Assembly (NCBI RefSeq): GCF_000186865.1 | Contig: NW_008705565.1 | Location: 790,767 to 854,766 of the forward strand | Direction of reading: 5' to 3' | Source: Aureococcus anophagefferens | Taxonomy: Eukaryota; Sar; Pelagophyceae; Pelagomonadales; Pelagomonadaceae | DNA length: 64,000 nt | Shown: piece after piece, positions 8,921-17,225 of the stretch | Layout of the letters: every line of letters starts with the position of its first letter | Position numbering within the stretch: the stretch's first letter is position 1 | Translations under genes and position numbers: made by a program | Notes under the pieces: model-generated | Databases searched by the model: none | What the model was told of the DNA's origin: nothing | The model's input: the letters and a program-made list of their open reading frames with translations, nothing else

Positions 8921-10336
8921 ATGGGCAAGGCCCCGACGTGGCGCGCCGGCGCGAACCTGGGCAAGGCCATGGCCGGGGCGGGCATCCTCGCCCAGCCGAG
9001 CGTGGCCCACGCCTTGGGCTTGGGCTGGTGGTTCGTGGCCTGGACGGCGGCCATGGGCATCTCGGGCTACACCATGTACCTCGTCTCCCGGTCGAAGATC
9101 TCCGCGGACGAGATCGCGGGCCCGGCGCCGCACACGCTCAGCGAGCTCACGAATAAGATCACGAAGAACGCGCGGTGCGCGCGGGCCGTGGAGGCGCTCG
9201 TGTGCGTGCTCCAGATGTCCTTCGGCGTGGGCTACGTCGTGGTGATGCTGAGCCTCGTCTGCCGGGCGCTCGTGCCGTCCCTCGCGCGCTGGGCGGCCTG
9301 CCTCGCCCTCGCGCCCCTGGCCGGGTGCCTGGCCCTGATCCCGGACCTGAACCGGCTCACGCTCGTGTCCGTCTTCGGGTTATTCGTCACGGTCGTCGGC
9401 GTCGTCGGCCTCAGCGGCGGCTACGCCCTGACGTCCGACGCGTTCGAAGTCCACCTCTGGGGCTCCGCGGGGCCCGGCACGCCGAGCTGCTCCTGGGGCG
9501 TCCTCATCCGCCACGTCGGCTCCATCCTCTACTCTGTCGAGTCGGTGAACCACGTCATGCCCAACGCGGACATGATGGCCGACCCGACGCGGCTCCCGCG
9601 CGTCATCGCCATCGTCATGGTCTCCTACTGGCTCTTCGTCGGCGCCTGGGTCGCGCTCACGGACATGGCGGGCTTCGGCAAGTGCCCCGGCGGCGGCGCG
9701 ATCGTCATCGACTGCCTCCCCGCGGGGCCGCCGCGCGACGTGCTCAAGGTCGCCGTCTGCCTCCAGCTTCTCGCGTCCCTGCCCATCACCATGTTCCCCG
9801 CCGTCGAGATGCTCGAGCGCCGCGCGGTGCCCGTCGCCGACGACGACGACGGGAAGCCCGACCACTCTCTGAACGCGCCGCTCCTGGATCGCGAGCTCTC
9901 GGCCGATTTGACGGACACGACGAGACCAAGCTACGTGTCGACGGTCTCCGCCTCGACGGTGCCCTCGTCGGCGGGGGGAATGTCGTCGGCGGGCCCGCCG
10001 TCGCCGCCCGCGTCGCCCGCGGCGGCGCCGTCGCCGGCCGCCGCGGCGCGGAAACGCGCGCTGCTGCGCGTCGCGTGCTACGAGCTCGTCGTCTTCCTCG
10101 GCCTCGTCGTGCCCAACTTCCAGGTCTTCACGGGCCTCGTGGGCTGCCTCTTCCTGAGCCTCCTGGGCTTCATCCTGCCCGTCGTGCTGTTCGAGACGTC
10201 CGCGTCCGGCCACCGCGGCGAGAACGCGCCGCTCCGATCCCTCGCCCACGTCCTCATCGCCGTCCTCGGCGTCATCCTCGCCATCGTCGGGACCGGAACA
10301 AGCATCGTCGCGCTGCGAGGGGGTGTGAGCAAGTAA
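8921..10336 (+). CDS. Amino acid/auxin permease (AAAP, SLC36/38-like) transporter
   Basis: 471 residues with about ten to eleven hydrophobic segments. The first segment begins with the family signature GANLGKAMAGAGILAQP. A later conserved stretch, SILYSVESVNHVMPNADMM, matches the AAAP mid-region. Segments follow near residues 95-115, 120-140, 145-165 and 225-245, and the last three lie between about 385 and 468. A cytoplasmic Ser/Pro/Ala-rich loop at about 300-375 is longer than usual. Proton- or sodium-coupled import of neutral amino acids is the family role; the membrane and substrate cannot be told here. The ATG has an A at -3. Confidence 0.9.
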   Translation: MGKAPTWRAGANLGKAMAGAGILAQPSVAHALGLGWWFVAWTAAMGISGYTMYLVSRSKISADEIAGPAPHTLSELTNKITKNARCARAVEALVCVLQMSFGVGYVVVMLSLVCRALVPSLARWAACLALAPLAGCLALIPDLNRLTLVSVFGLFVTVVGVVGLSGGYALTSDAFEVHLWGSAGPGTPSCSWGVLIRHVGSILYSVESVNHVMPNADMMADPTRLPRVIAIVMVSYWLFVGAWVALTDMAGFGKCPGGGAIVIDCLPAGPPRDVLKVAVCLQLLASLPITMFPAVEMLERRAVPVADDDDGKPDHSLNAPLLDRELSADLTDTTRPSYVSTVSASTVPSSAGGMSSAGPPSPPASPAAAPSPAAAARKRALLRVACYELVVFLGLVVPNFQVFTGLVGCLFLSLLGFILPVVLFETSASGHRGENAPLRSLAHVLIAVLGVILAIVGTGTSIVALRGGVSK

Positions 10337-10509
10337 CGAGTCGAGGCGTCGGTTTTGACGAGGAGAGCCGCAGGGTCCTACTAAGGCGTACGCCGTACGG
10401 TTTTGCCTCAGGAGGTCTCTAAGCGCTCGCCGAAGCCAAGAGCGGGTCGAGTCGAGCGCTCGCCCCAAGCCCACGAGTCTTCGCAACGACCGAGAAGCAC
10501 ATCGCTCTC

Positions 10510-11808
10510 ATGTCGGAGCCCGACGTGGACTCGATGAGCATCAAGGCGATGAAGGCCCTCATCGTCGAGAGCGGCATGTCGCACGCCGACTGCGTCGAGA
10601 AGGCTGAGCTCCGCGCCAAATGCCGCGAAGCGCTGGCGCGGCGCGCGGCGGCGGAGGAGACCGCGCCTTCGCCGGAGGAGACGTCGCCGGACGCGCTCGA
10701 CCTCGACGCGGCGACGATCTCGCGGTCCGTGGACCGGACGGAGACGTGGCAGGGCGCGAAGCCGCCGGAGGGCGGCGGCCACGTCGGCTTCGGTCTCGAT
10801 CCGGACGGGTCGGTGATGGTCGTGGAGGCGAAGGAATGCATGGCCCGCAGCCGCCTCTACCTCTACGGGCGCCAGGTCCTCTCGCTCAACGGCGAGCCCC
10901 TGGGCCCGTTCGCGCGCGGCGAGGACGTCGCCGCCGAGGAGCACCGCTTCAAGGAGTACCCGCTCACCATCGCCTTCTCCGCGCCGCGTGAGTCGTACAC
11001 GGGGGCGCCGACGGCGGCCGCCAGGGCCTGGCTCGCGACGATCGAGGGCCTCATCGCGCGCGGCGCCGACCCCTCGGAGCTCGGCACCACGATCATGGTG
11101 CAGCCCGTGGCGCTTGTCCACGGCGCCGACGGCGCGGAGGCGGACCTGCGCGCGGACCTCGCGACCATCGGCCTCGGCATGTCGAAGCTCGTCGCGCGCG
11201 CGCGCGCCGTCGCGGAGGACCCGTCGCTCGTCATCGGCGTCTGGGACGAGAAGCACCTGCTCTTCCTCGCGGGCCTCGTCTCCGAGACCGCCTTTGGCGT
11301 CGCGAAGCTCACGGCCGCGGGCCGCGCGGACCTGGCGGGCTTGGTCGCGAGGATCGCGCCGCGGCTCCTCCGCTCGCCCGCGGGCCTCGAGAAGCTCGGC
11401 GACCTCAACCCGCCCTTCCAGGCCCTGACGGCGCAGGACGCCGCGGCGCGCGCCGCCGTCCGGGGCTGCTTCTCCGACGATGACCTGGAGACGCTCCGCT
11501 TCGGCGGGAATCCCCAGACGAAGATGCTCCACGCGCTCGTCACGTGCCCGGAGCAGGAGCTCCTCACCGTGCTCTGCGGCGAGCGGCGCAGGGGCTGGGT
11601 CGTCGTCGTCAGCGGGTGCGAGGGCATCTTCTCGCTCGAGGCCCTCCTCTCGCCCATCGTCGACGAGCCGCCGGCGGACGGCGCGGCGCCCCGGCTCTCC
11701 GAGGCCCAGCTCGCGTGCGTCCGCGGCGGCCCCGGCGCGCCGGAACGCCTCGAGGGCCAGCCGTGGACGCGGGGCTTCCGGCTCTACCAGCCCATCGCGG
11801 TCCAGTGA
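10510..11808 (+). CDS. Unknown protein with SAP-like N-terminal helix motif
   Basis: 432 residues, intronless. Residues 8-45 (MSIKAMKALIVESGM, then a Cys-containing turn and KAELRAKCREAL) match the SAP-like helix-extended-helix found in MANF/CDNF C-termini and many algal proteins. The next region is acidic linker. From about residue 75 to the end lies a globular alpha/beta part without motifs I can place, ending GFRLYQPIAVQ. There is no signal peptide or membrane segment. Function unknown. The gene ends directly at a large stem-loop. Confidence 0.8.
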   Translation: MSEPDVDSMSIKAMKALIVESGMSHADCVEKAELRAKCREALARRAAAEETAPSPEETSPDALDLDAATISRSVDRTETWQGAKPPEGGGHVGFGLDPDGSVMVVEAKECMARSRLYLYGRQVLSLNGEPLGPFARGEDVAAEEHRFKEYPLTIAFSAPRESYTGAPTAAARAWLATIEGLIARGADPSELGTTIMVQPVALVHGADGAEADLRADLATIGLGMSKLVARARAVAEDPSLVIGVWDEKHLLFLAGLVSETAFGVAKLTAAGRADLAGLVARIAPRLLRSPAGLEKLGDLNPPFQALTAQDAAARAAVRGCFSDDDLETLRFGGNPQTKMLHALVTCPEQELLTVLCGERRRGWVVVVSGCEGIFSLEALLSPIVDEPPADGAAPRLSEAQLACVRGGPGAPERLEGQPWTRGFRLYQPIAVQ

Positions 11809-11889
11809 AGAGTAGACCCGAGGGGCAAGGAGTACCGTCCGAGGGCGCAGCCCGAGGACGGTGCGACGCAGCCTCGAGCGGTCTACTCT
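11809..11889. repeat. 81-nt two-tier inverted repeat directly after a stop codon
   Basis: AGAGTAGACC at 11809-11818 pairs perfectly with GGTCTACTCT at 11880-11889. Inside it ACCGTCC (11834-11840) pairs with GGACGGT (11856-11862). The outer arm starts on the base after the TGA of the upstream gene, so the structure would form in its 3' UTR. It could be an mRNA 3'-end or stability element or a tiny foldback element. No flanking duplication is evident. Confidence 0.65.
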
Positions 11890-12125
11890 GAGTGGAGTCA
11901 CCCTTCCGCCTCCTGCATTCTGCTGGTCATGTTTTCTCTCTGCCGTCGCTCTGTGAGGCGTCGTCGAAGTAGGGGCCCATCGTCGACCCCCCTTATTTTA
12001 AATCTTAACTCTAGTTATTCGTGATATATATCCTTCCGGCGTTGTGTTAAACGCATACGTATGCGGGATCGAGTGGCTGTGAGAGCTCAGAAGCGCACTG
12101 ACAGCCGGTTCCCAACCCACCCCGC
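11890..12125. promoter_or_regulatory. AT-rich upstream region with TATA-like box and 14-bp palindrome
   Basis: A pronounced AT-rich island (about 11990-12050) lies upstream of the ATG at 12126. It includes GATATATATCC near 12023-12033, about 95 nt before the ATG, and a perfect 14-bp palindrome CGCATACGTATGCG at 12052-12065. In such GC-rich DNA this is the best promoter candidate in the window. The palindrome would suit a dimeric DNA-binding factor. Both assignments are inference. Confidence 0.4.
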
Positions 12126-13089
12126 ATGGCGGGCGACGAGGACTGGGCCCCGGGCCTGGTGCCGTGGGGCATGGAGCAGCCCTCCCCGGGCCCCTCCCCC
12201 TCTCGCCCGAGCGTGTCCGTGACCGACCGTGTCTCGAGCGCGCGCGAGAGCCTCGGGGGGCTCTCGCTCTTCGACGACGAGGACCTCGCGGACCTCGCGG
12301 GGTCCGACGACGGGCTCCTCGACTTCCCGGAGTTGCCCGTCGAGGAGACGTCCTTCGAGGACGCTCCAGCTGCTTCGAGGACGAAAAGGCTGAGGAAGCC
12401 GCGGACGCTCATGAACGTGTCCGACACCAGCGGCCGGAGGTACGCGTCCCAAGCCCCCCCCCCAGCCTCCCCACCCGCCCCGCGCGACATCTCCAAGGGC
12501 GTCGCGCCCGCGCGGGGCCGCGGGGCTGGGCCTCCCGGGGCGCGCCCCGCCGGCCGGCCGGCCGGCCGGCCGGCCGGCCGGCCGGGGCCGGGGCCGGTGC
12601 CGGGATCGTCTCGGCGCGCCACCGCCGCCACGACCTGTACCCGCTCCCCAGCCACCTGTACCCGCTCCCGCACCTCCACCACTCCCTGGGATGAATGCTC
12701 TTATGGATGATTCGCAAGCCCCGGCACCTGCTACACGAACTTCTCCGACTCCTGCTGTGACTTCTGACTCGCCTGTGCCTCCTTCGTATATGCCTCCGTA
12801 CGCTAATCCGAGCATCATCTCAAATTCCAATCAATTCTTCAGTGGAGCTCCAATGCATGCCCATCAAGCCATGCCTTTGACTCCACTGCCCATGTACCAT
12901 CATCCCATGCATTCCATGCCCCATCAATCCATGCCTCAGATGCACCATGCACCTCCTGCGACTCCGAGGGGCAATACTGGGAACTTGATCGCAAAGATTT
13001 CGGAACTGAATGATCTCCTGACGGCCCGGGCTATTACCCAGAGCGAATTCGATACTCTCAAACGAAATTTGCTGTCGTCTCCGCGATGA
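12126..13089 (+). CDS. SHOCT-tailed protein with a frame break at a (GGCC)n tract
   Basis: From the ATG at 12126 one frame gives an acidic, Ser-rich N-terminus (SLFDDEDLADLAGSDDGLLD) and runs into a GGCC tandem tract at about 12549-12592. The downstream part continues well only in another frame: a Pro-rich then Met/His-rich section (HAHQAMPLTPLPMYHHPMH), ending in a SHOCT-like helical hairpin, LIAKISELNDLLTARAITQS. A change in 4-bp repeat number would shift the frame, so either the assembled copy number is wrong or an unseen intron bridges the two parts. The second part also has its own ATG at 12691. Codon use downstream is markedly less GC-biased. Function unknown. Confidence 0.5.
12549..12592. 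repeat. (GGCC)n tetranucleotide microsatellite inside a coding region
   Basis: About ten near-perfect CCGG/GGCC units stand in the middle of the gene starting at 12126. They encode Arg-Pro-Ala-Gly repeats in one frame. Because the unit is 4 bp, each gain or loss shifts the frame. Just downstream a 20-nt segment containing CCTGTACCCGCTCCC is also duplicated. Confidence 0.8.
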
Positions 13090-13290
13090 TGGCGCATCTG
13101 GGACGTGCTCCGATTCTGCGATCCTGTTCTGCCAGGATCTGCCCCGACGCCTCCCTACTTCTTAACTATCTTATCGTACTCTTCGTTCTGTACTCCCTAC
13201 TCCTCTGTACTCCTAAAAGTATAGTCCGGATTTCTATGGGGCATACTGTACTCCGGGTTACTCCAGCCGAACGGCGACCTCGACCCGGAC

Positions 13291-13722
13291 ATGGGCTACT
13301 ACGTCTGCGGCGAGGGCGTGCTGTCGGACATCCTCGTCGTCGACGGCGCGCGGGTCTGCTGCCTCGGGCGCGAGCCCCGCGCGGGCTTCGGCTCCCCCAT
13401 GGGGGTCAACATGCTCGTGGAGACGTCGCGCGTCTTCTCCCAGCTCCGCGCGTCCGTCAACGTCAAGTCGGAGCTCTCGGGCGACGACTTCGACCGCGCC
13501 TGGCGCGGCCTCGCGGACGCGACGGCGTCCGAGCGCGCCGCCGGTCTGGCCCTCCACCAGGCCCGCGGCGGCTCCCCGCTGGGCGTCGCCACCACGCTCG
13601 AGCAGGCGTCGGCGTGGCTCGACGGCCAGGGCGCGGGGGACCCGCCGTCCGCGAACCACCGCTTCGAAGTCCTGCCCGACCCGTCCCGCCCGTCCCCGTC
13701 CGAGGCCGCCGGCCAGCAGTAA
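13291..13722 (+). CDS. Unknown protein, probably a 3' gene fragment
   Basis: 143 residues from the ATG at 13291 to a TAA. Coding quality is good (GYYVCGEGVLSDILVVDGA...). The frame also reads sensibly before the ATG (QPNGDLDPD) back to a possible CAG acceptor at 13266, so an upstream exon may be missing. The 150 bp before it are AT-rich and non-coding. No domain is recognised; the end is Pro/Ser-rich. It could be the surviving 3' part of a gene cut by the AT-rich segment. Confidence 0.4.
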   Translation: MGYYVCGEGVLSDILVVDGARVCCLGREPRAGFGSPMGVNMLVETSRVFSQLRASVNVKSELSGDDFDRAWRGLADATASERAAGLALHQARGGSPLGVATTLEQASAWLDGQGAGDPPSANHRFEVLPDPSRPSPSEAAGQQ

Positions 13723-13986
13723 TGTCCCCGTTCCCTCTCTATACACGAAATCGCTCGATCGGCCGGCCTAAATCCACCCCTAGAGCATCGCGCTCATGTC
13801 GTTCTCCATGCCCCCCTCGGCGACGCGTCCTTGCGCCAGGCGGGCTTCGCGTTACGCCAGGCGCCAGATCGCGAAGGTCGGCGCGGAGAGGAACGCGGCG
13901 ACGACGACGCCAAGGCCAAGCGCGACTCGCCCGCGCGCAAGCGCAGCATCTCGGGCTCGGGCGACGGAAAGGCGTAAGGAATTAGG

Positions 13987-15054
13987 CTATACTTGCGCGT
14001 CGAGGGCCGCGAGGGACTTGATAGCATGCTCGTAGCCCTTGGCAGCGGCGCGCTCGAACCAGTATCTGGCTTTGCCGAGGTCGACTTCCGTGCCTTCTCC
14101 GGCCTTGTAACACATACCAAGGATATGCTCTGCAGCGGTATAGCCTTGATCCGCCGAGAGCGCGTAGTACCGGAACGCCTCTTCAAGCTTTTTCTCAGAG
14201 TGAAGTAAAGCCCCTAAATTGCATTGCGCGACCGCGTCGCCCCGATCTGCGGCCGCGCGGTACAGCCGCTCCGCCTTCTTCTTATCCAGCTTCACGCCAC
14301 TTCCAGTCTGGTACAATGCTCCAAGGTGTCTCATCGCTTCCACGTCGCCGAGCTCCACGGCGCGCTTCCAAATCTTCGCGGCTTTCTTATCGGATTTCAC
14401 GAGGCCGAGGGTACCATAGCGGTACGCCAAACCCAAAAACGTAATCGCTTCCGGCACCTCGTTCTCCACATGGCGGCGAAGACGCGCGAGCTGCTCCGCC
14501 CGGGTTTCCGCGCCCGGTACACGACAGAGGGGACACGCGTTTCCGATCTTGTCCTCGCACGATCGGCAGACCCTCCGGCAGCAACAGACGCGAAACATGT
14601 TCGTCGCATTCACGTCCCACTCCTCGAGGCAGATCGGGCACCGCGACCCAAACCGCGCCGACGCCGGCTCCCGCTCCGGGTTCGCCTCGCGCCGCGCCCG
14701 CGCCGCTTCGTGCTCCGCGGCGATGCGCGCGCGGACCTCGTCGGCGTGCGACCGCGGCGCGGGGCCGTAGAACACGTCCCGCGGCGGCGACGGCGGGGGC
14801 GTCGGCGCCTCGGCCCGCGCCGCCTCCGCCGCGCGCTCGCTTCGGATCTTCTTGCACGCCTTGCGGTGCCCCCGGTCGCGCCAGTCGATGCGTTGACAGT
14901 CCGTCGAACAGTACTGTGTTGTACCGCAAGGACAATTCAGCAGTGTTTTCGGCTTCGCCCCACAAATCGTACACGTCAAACGCAGCTGTAGCGCTTTCGC
15001 CCGCGCCTTCTTCTCTTCGTATTCGCGCTGCTTCTCGACGTACTCGGCCTTCAT
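13987..15054 (-). CDS. MYND zinc-finger, RING-like, SEL1-repeat protein
   Basis: 355 residues, intronless. A short charged helix leads into a MYND finger at about 28-67 (CTICGAKP, then CPCG, YCSTDCQ and HRKAC). A second zinc region at about 140-180 has CPICLEEWD, then CRSCEDK and CPLCR, resembling a RING-type E3 finger. From about 190 to the end run four SEL1-like repeats of about 36 residues (AITFLGLAYRYGTLGL; AMRHLGALYQTGSGV; AQCNLGALLHSEK; AEHILGMCYKAGEG). Such proteins are adaptors, plausibly ubiquitin-linked; partners are unknown. This architecture is expanded in pelagophyte-like algae. Confidence 0.88.
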   Translation of the reverse strand: MKAEYVEKQREYEEKKARAKALQLRLTCTICGAKPKTLLNCPCGTTQYCSTDCQRIDWRDRGHRKACKKIRSERAAEAARAEAPTPPPSPPRDVFYGPAPRSHADEVRARIAAEHEAARARREANPEREPASARFGSRCPICLEEWDVNATNMFRVCCCRRVCRSCEDKIGNACPLCRVPGAETRAEQLARLRRHVENEVPEAITFLGLAYRYGTLGLVKSDKKAAKIWKRAVELGDVEAMRHLGALYQTGSGVKLDKKKAERLYRAAADRGDAVAQCNLGALLHSEKKLEEAFRYYALSADQGYTAAEHILGMCYKAGEGTEVDLGKARYWFERAAAKGYEHAIKSLAALDAQV

Positions 15055-15221
15055 GATCGTTTGCGGGGCGGCGCGCGGGCTACGTGTTGGGGTGTGGGGA
15101 GATTGTGGGGCGCAAAATCGCTCAAAATCTGACCCCTGGCGGCTTCTAGGCTCTACTTCTCGGCCCCTCCACTACGCGGTAAGCACGCGAAAGTAACGGC
15201 CCACGCTTACAACCCTACTTC

Positions 15222-16884
15222 TCAAAAGTCGATGCCCAGCACGCCGAAGCCCGGCGAGCCCGGCGGCGACGGCGCGCGACGGCGCGACCGGCCCGCGGCG
15301 CCCGTCGTGTGCGGCCGCGGCCGCGGCGCGCCCGGGCTCCGGAGCTTCGAGGGCGTCGTCTGGGGCCGCAGGGACTCGCCGTACATGTTGACGCGGTCGT
15401 GGGGCAGCGCGAGGTCCGGGTTCGAGTAGGACGAGATCGGCCGCGCGTCCTCGTACTTGCGCCGGAGCGTCCACGCGCCCTCGACGGGCGGCCGCGTGAC
15501 GCGGACCTCGCGCCGCGCCTTGGCGCGCATCTGGTGCACGCGGCGCAGGAAGCGGTCGCCGTCGACGCCCGCGGAGAAGCCGTCGGACTTGCCCTCCGCG
15601 TAGGCCTCGTCGTTGAGCGACGTCACGACGGCGTTGACCTCGCGCCGGCCGAGGCGCAGGTCGTAGGCGCGGTTGATCTGGCGCACGAACTCGTTGGGCG
15701 CGAGGGGCCCGCCCTCGCGGAAGGGCGTCAGGTTCGGCGGGTCGCGCTCGAGGCGCACGGAGCTCGCGCCGATCTTCTCGTACGCGGAGCGCACGTCCGC
15801 GGGGCCGAAGGCGCCCGCGCCCGCCGCGACGACGCCCGCCTGGATCTCCGCGAGCTCCCGGTCGTGGGCCGCCACGGCGGCCTCGACGAGCCACTTCTTC
15901 TCCGCCTCCTCCTGCGCGCGGCGCGCCATGTGCTTCTGCCTGTGTGGAAATCAACCACTGGTTTGGGGGGTCCTGACCAAACTTGAGAATTCTCTAGCTC
16001 GGTCACATCGAAGTCGATTCGGCTGATTTTTGGACGAATCGATTGCTCTCATCGAGTTCTCGAAGCACAGCAGAAAGCCTTGCGTCGGAACGGTCGCATA
16101 CGCGCACATTGAAGTCGGGTTGAAGATTTGGTTTCCACGCAGGCTTCTGCTCGAGGTTGCCGAGCCGGAAGAAGTGCATGAGGAACTCGGCGCCGTCCAC
16201 GGTGCCCGACCCGTCGGTGTCGACGTCCTTGAAGAGGGCGCCGAGCTCGCGCTTCGTCAGGTGGAGGCTGAACGTGTGCTTGAGCTGCTCCCGCAGGATC
16301 GCCGGCGGCATCGAGGACCCGACGAAGCCCCGGAGCCCCGCGGCGCCCGCCGCGCGGCCGCCGGCGGTCTTGTACGCGATGGACGCCGCCGTGAGCTTCG
16401 CCCGCGCCCGCCGGACGTCCTCGTCCGTGAAGTCGCTCCGCGCGGCGGCCATCATCCGCTCCTCGTCCTTGCGGACGAGCGCGACCTCGCGGTCCGCGAC
16501 CTTCTTGTGGATCTTCGCCGTGAGCTCGCGGTGCTTGCGGCCGCTCTCGCGCTTCGCGTCGAAGCCGATGGTGAAGAACTCGATGAGGAACTCCGCGCCG
16601 TCGACCTTGCCGGACCCGTCCTTGTCGAACTGCGGCAGCACCGCCCGCGCCTCCTGTAGCGTGAGCTTCTGGTAGGGGAAGGCCTTGTTCCACTGGAGCC
16701 GGAAGCCCGCGCTGTCCATGCCGCGGCCCTGGAACGCGCGGAGCTGCTCGCGGTCGCGGCCGCGGTTGTGCGTCAGCGCCGACTTGGTGATCTTGCGCAA
16801 AGCGCTCGACCGCGGCGTCTGGCTGCCCTCGTGGGACCGCATCTCCTCCTGGAGCTTCTTGTTGTGCACGGACGCGCGCACCAT
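15222..16884 (-). CDS. EF-hand calcium-binding protein with an introner
   Basis: Exons 16884-16139 and 15939-15222 join to 487 residues. Two canonical EF-hand loops are visible: DKDGSGKVDGAEFL near residue 90 and DVDTDGSGTVDGAEFL near 230, each with Asp/Ser/Glu ligands in place. The second exon adds a helical part and a Pro/Arg-rich tail with SPGAPRPRPHTTG-type motifs. At the splice the peptide reads EQKP-AQKHM, which is a four-residue duplication-derived insertion. No signal peptide. A cytosolic or axonemal calcium sensor is likely from the family, but unproven. It is divergent from the YHYH gene at 17226. Confidence 0.85.
15940..16138 (-). mobile_element. Introner element, family A, 199-nt intron
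   Basis: In gene orientation it starts GTGGAAACC and ends GATTTCCACACAG. The terminal inverted repeat is CTGYGTGGAAAYC. The 8-bp duplication GCAGAAGC is exact: plus-strand copies GCTTCTGC lie at 16143-16150 and 15932-15939. CTGC separates the first copy from the GT donor. The interior shares long blocks with the element at 1772-1959, including CGACTTCGATGTGACCGAGC. Confidence 0.93.
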
Positions 16885-17225
16885 CCTTCTTCCTGTGTTC
16901 CTGCGGCTCGCGCTTTTCAGCGCGCGTCGACGATCATCGTCGCGCCGCTCCTTGAAAGTCTTTAGCGCGCTAGCAACGAAGTCGAAGTGTCGTCAACATC
17001 TACCAAGAAACCCCTATTCCATATATATATGCGTGAGTTGTGCGTCCCTTCCCCCCGCCGTACGAAAAAAATTAAATGGCTGTCGTCGCGCAAGCGGTGC
17101 AGAGGGAAGCATTGACACGGGAATGAGTGGCTCAGCACGCGCGAGCGCGCCCGAAGGGCGCGCTCTCGCCGCGCCGCAGGCAAGCCCCCCGGCAGGGGCA
17201 AGTAAGCCGTAGGCGTCTTGTCCAA
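16885..17225. promoter_or_regulatory. Divergent promoter region with an AT-rich TATA-like stretch
   Basis: 341 bp lie between the EF-hand gene (minus) and the YHYH gene (plus). CCATATATATATGCG occurs around 17020, and AAAAAAATTAAAT near 17067; both stand out against the GC-rich background. Either could position transcription of one of the two genes. No other feature is visible. Confidence 0.35.

Noticed and set aside
13740..13980. Possible small C-terminal exon ending ...KRSISGSGDGKA on the plus strand
   Set aside because: Readable, but without a start, acceptor or partner exon. It may belong with the fragment at 13291.
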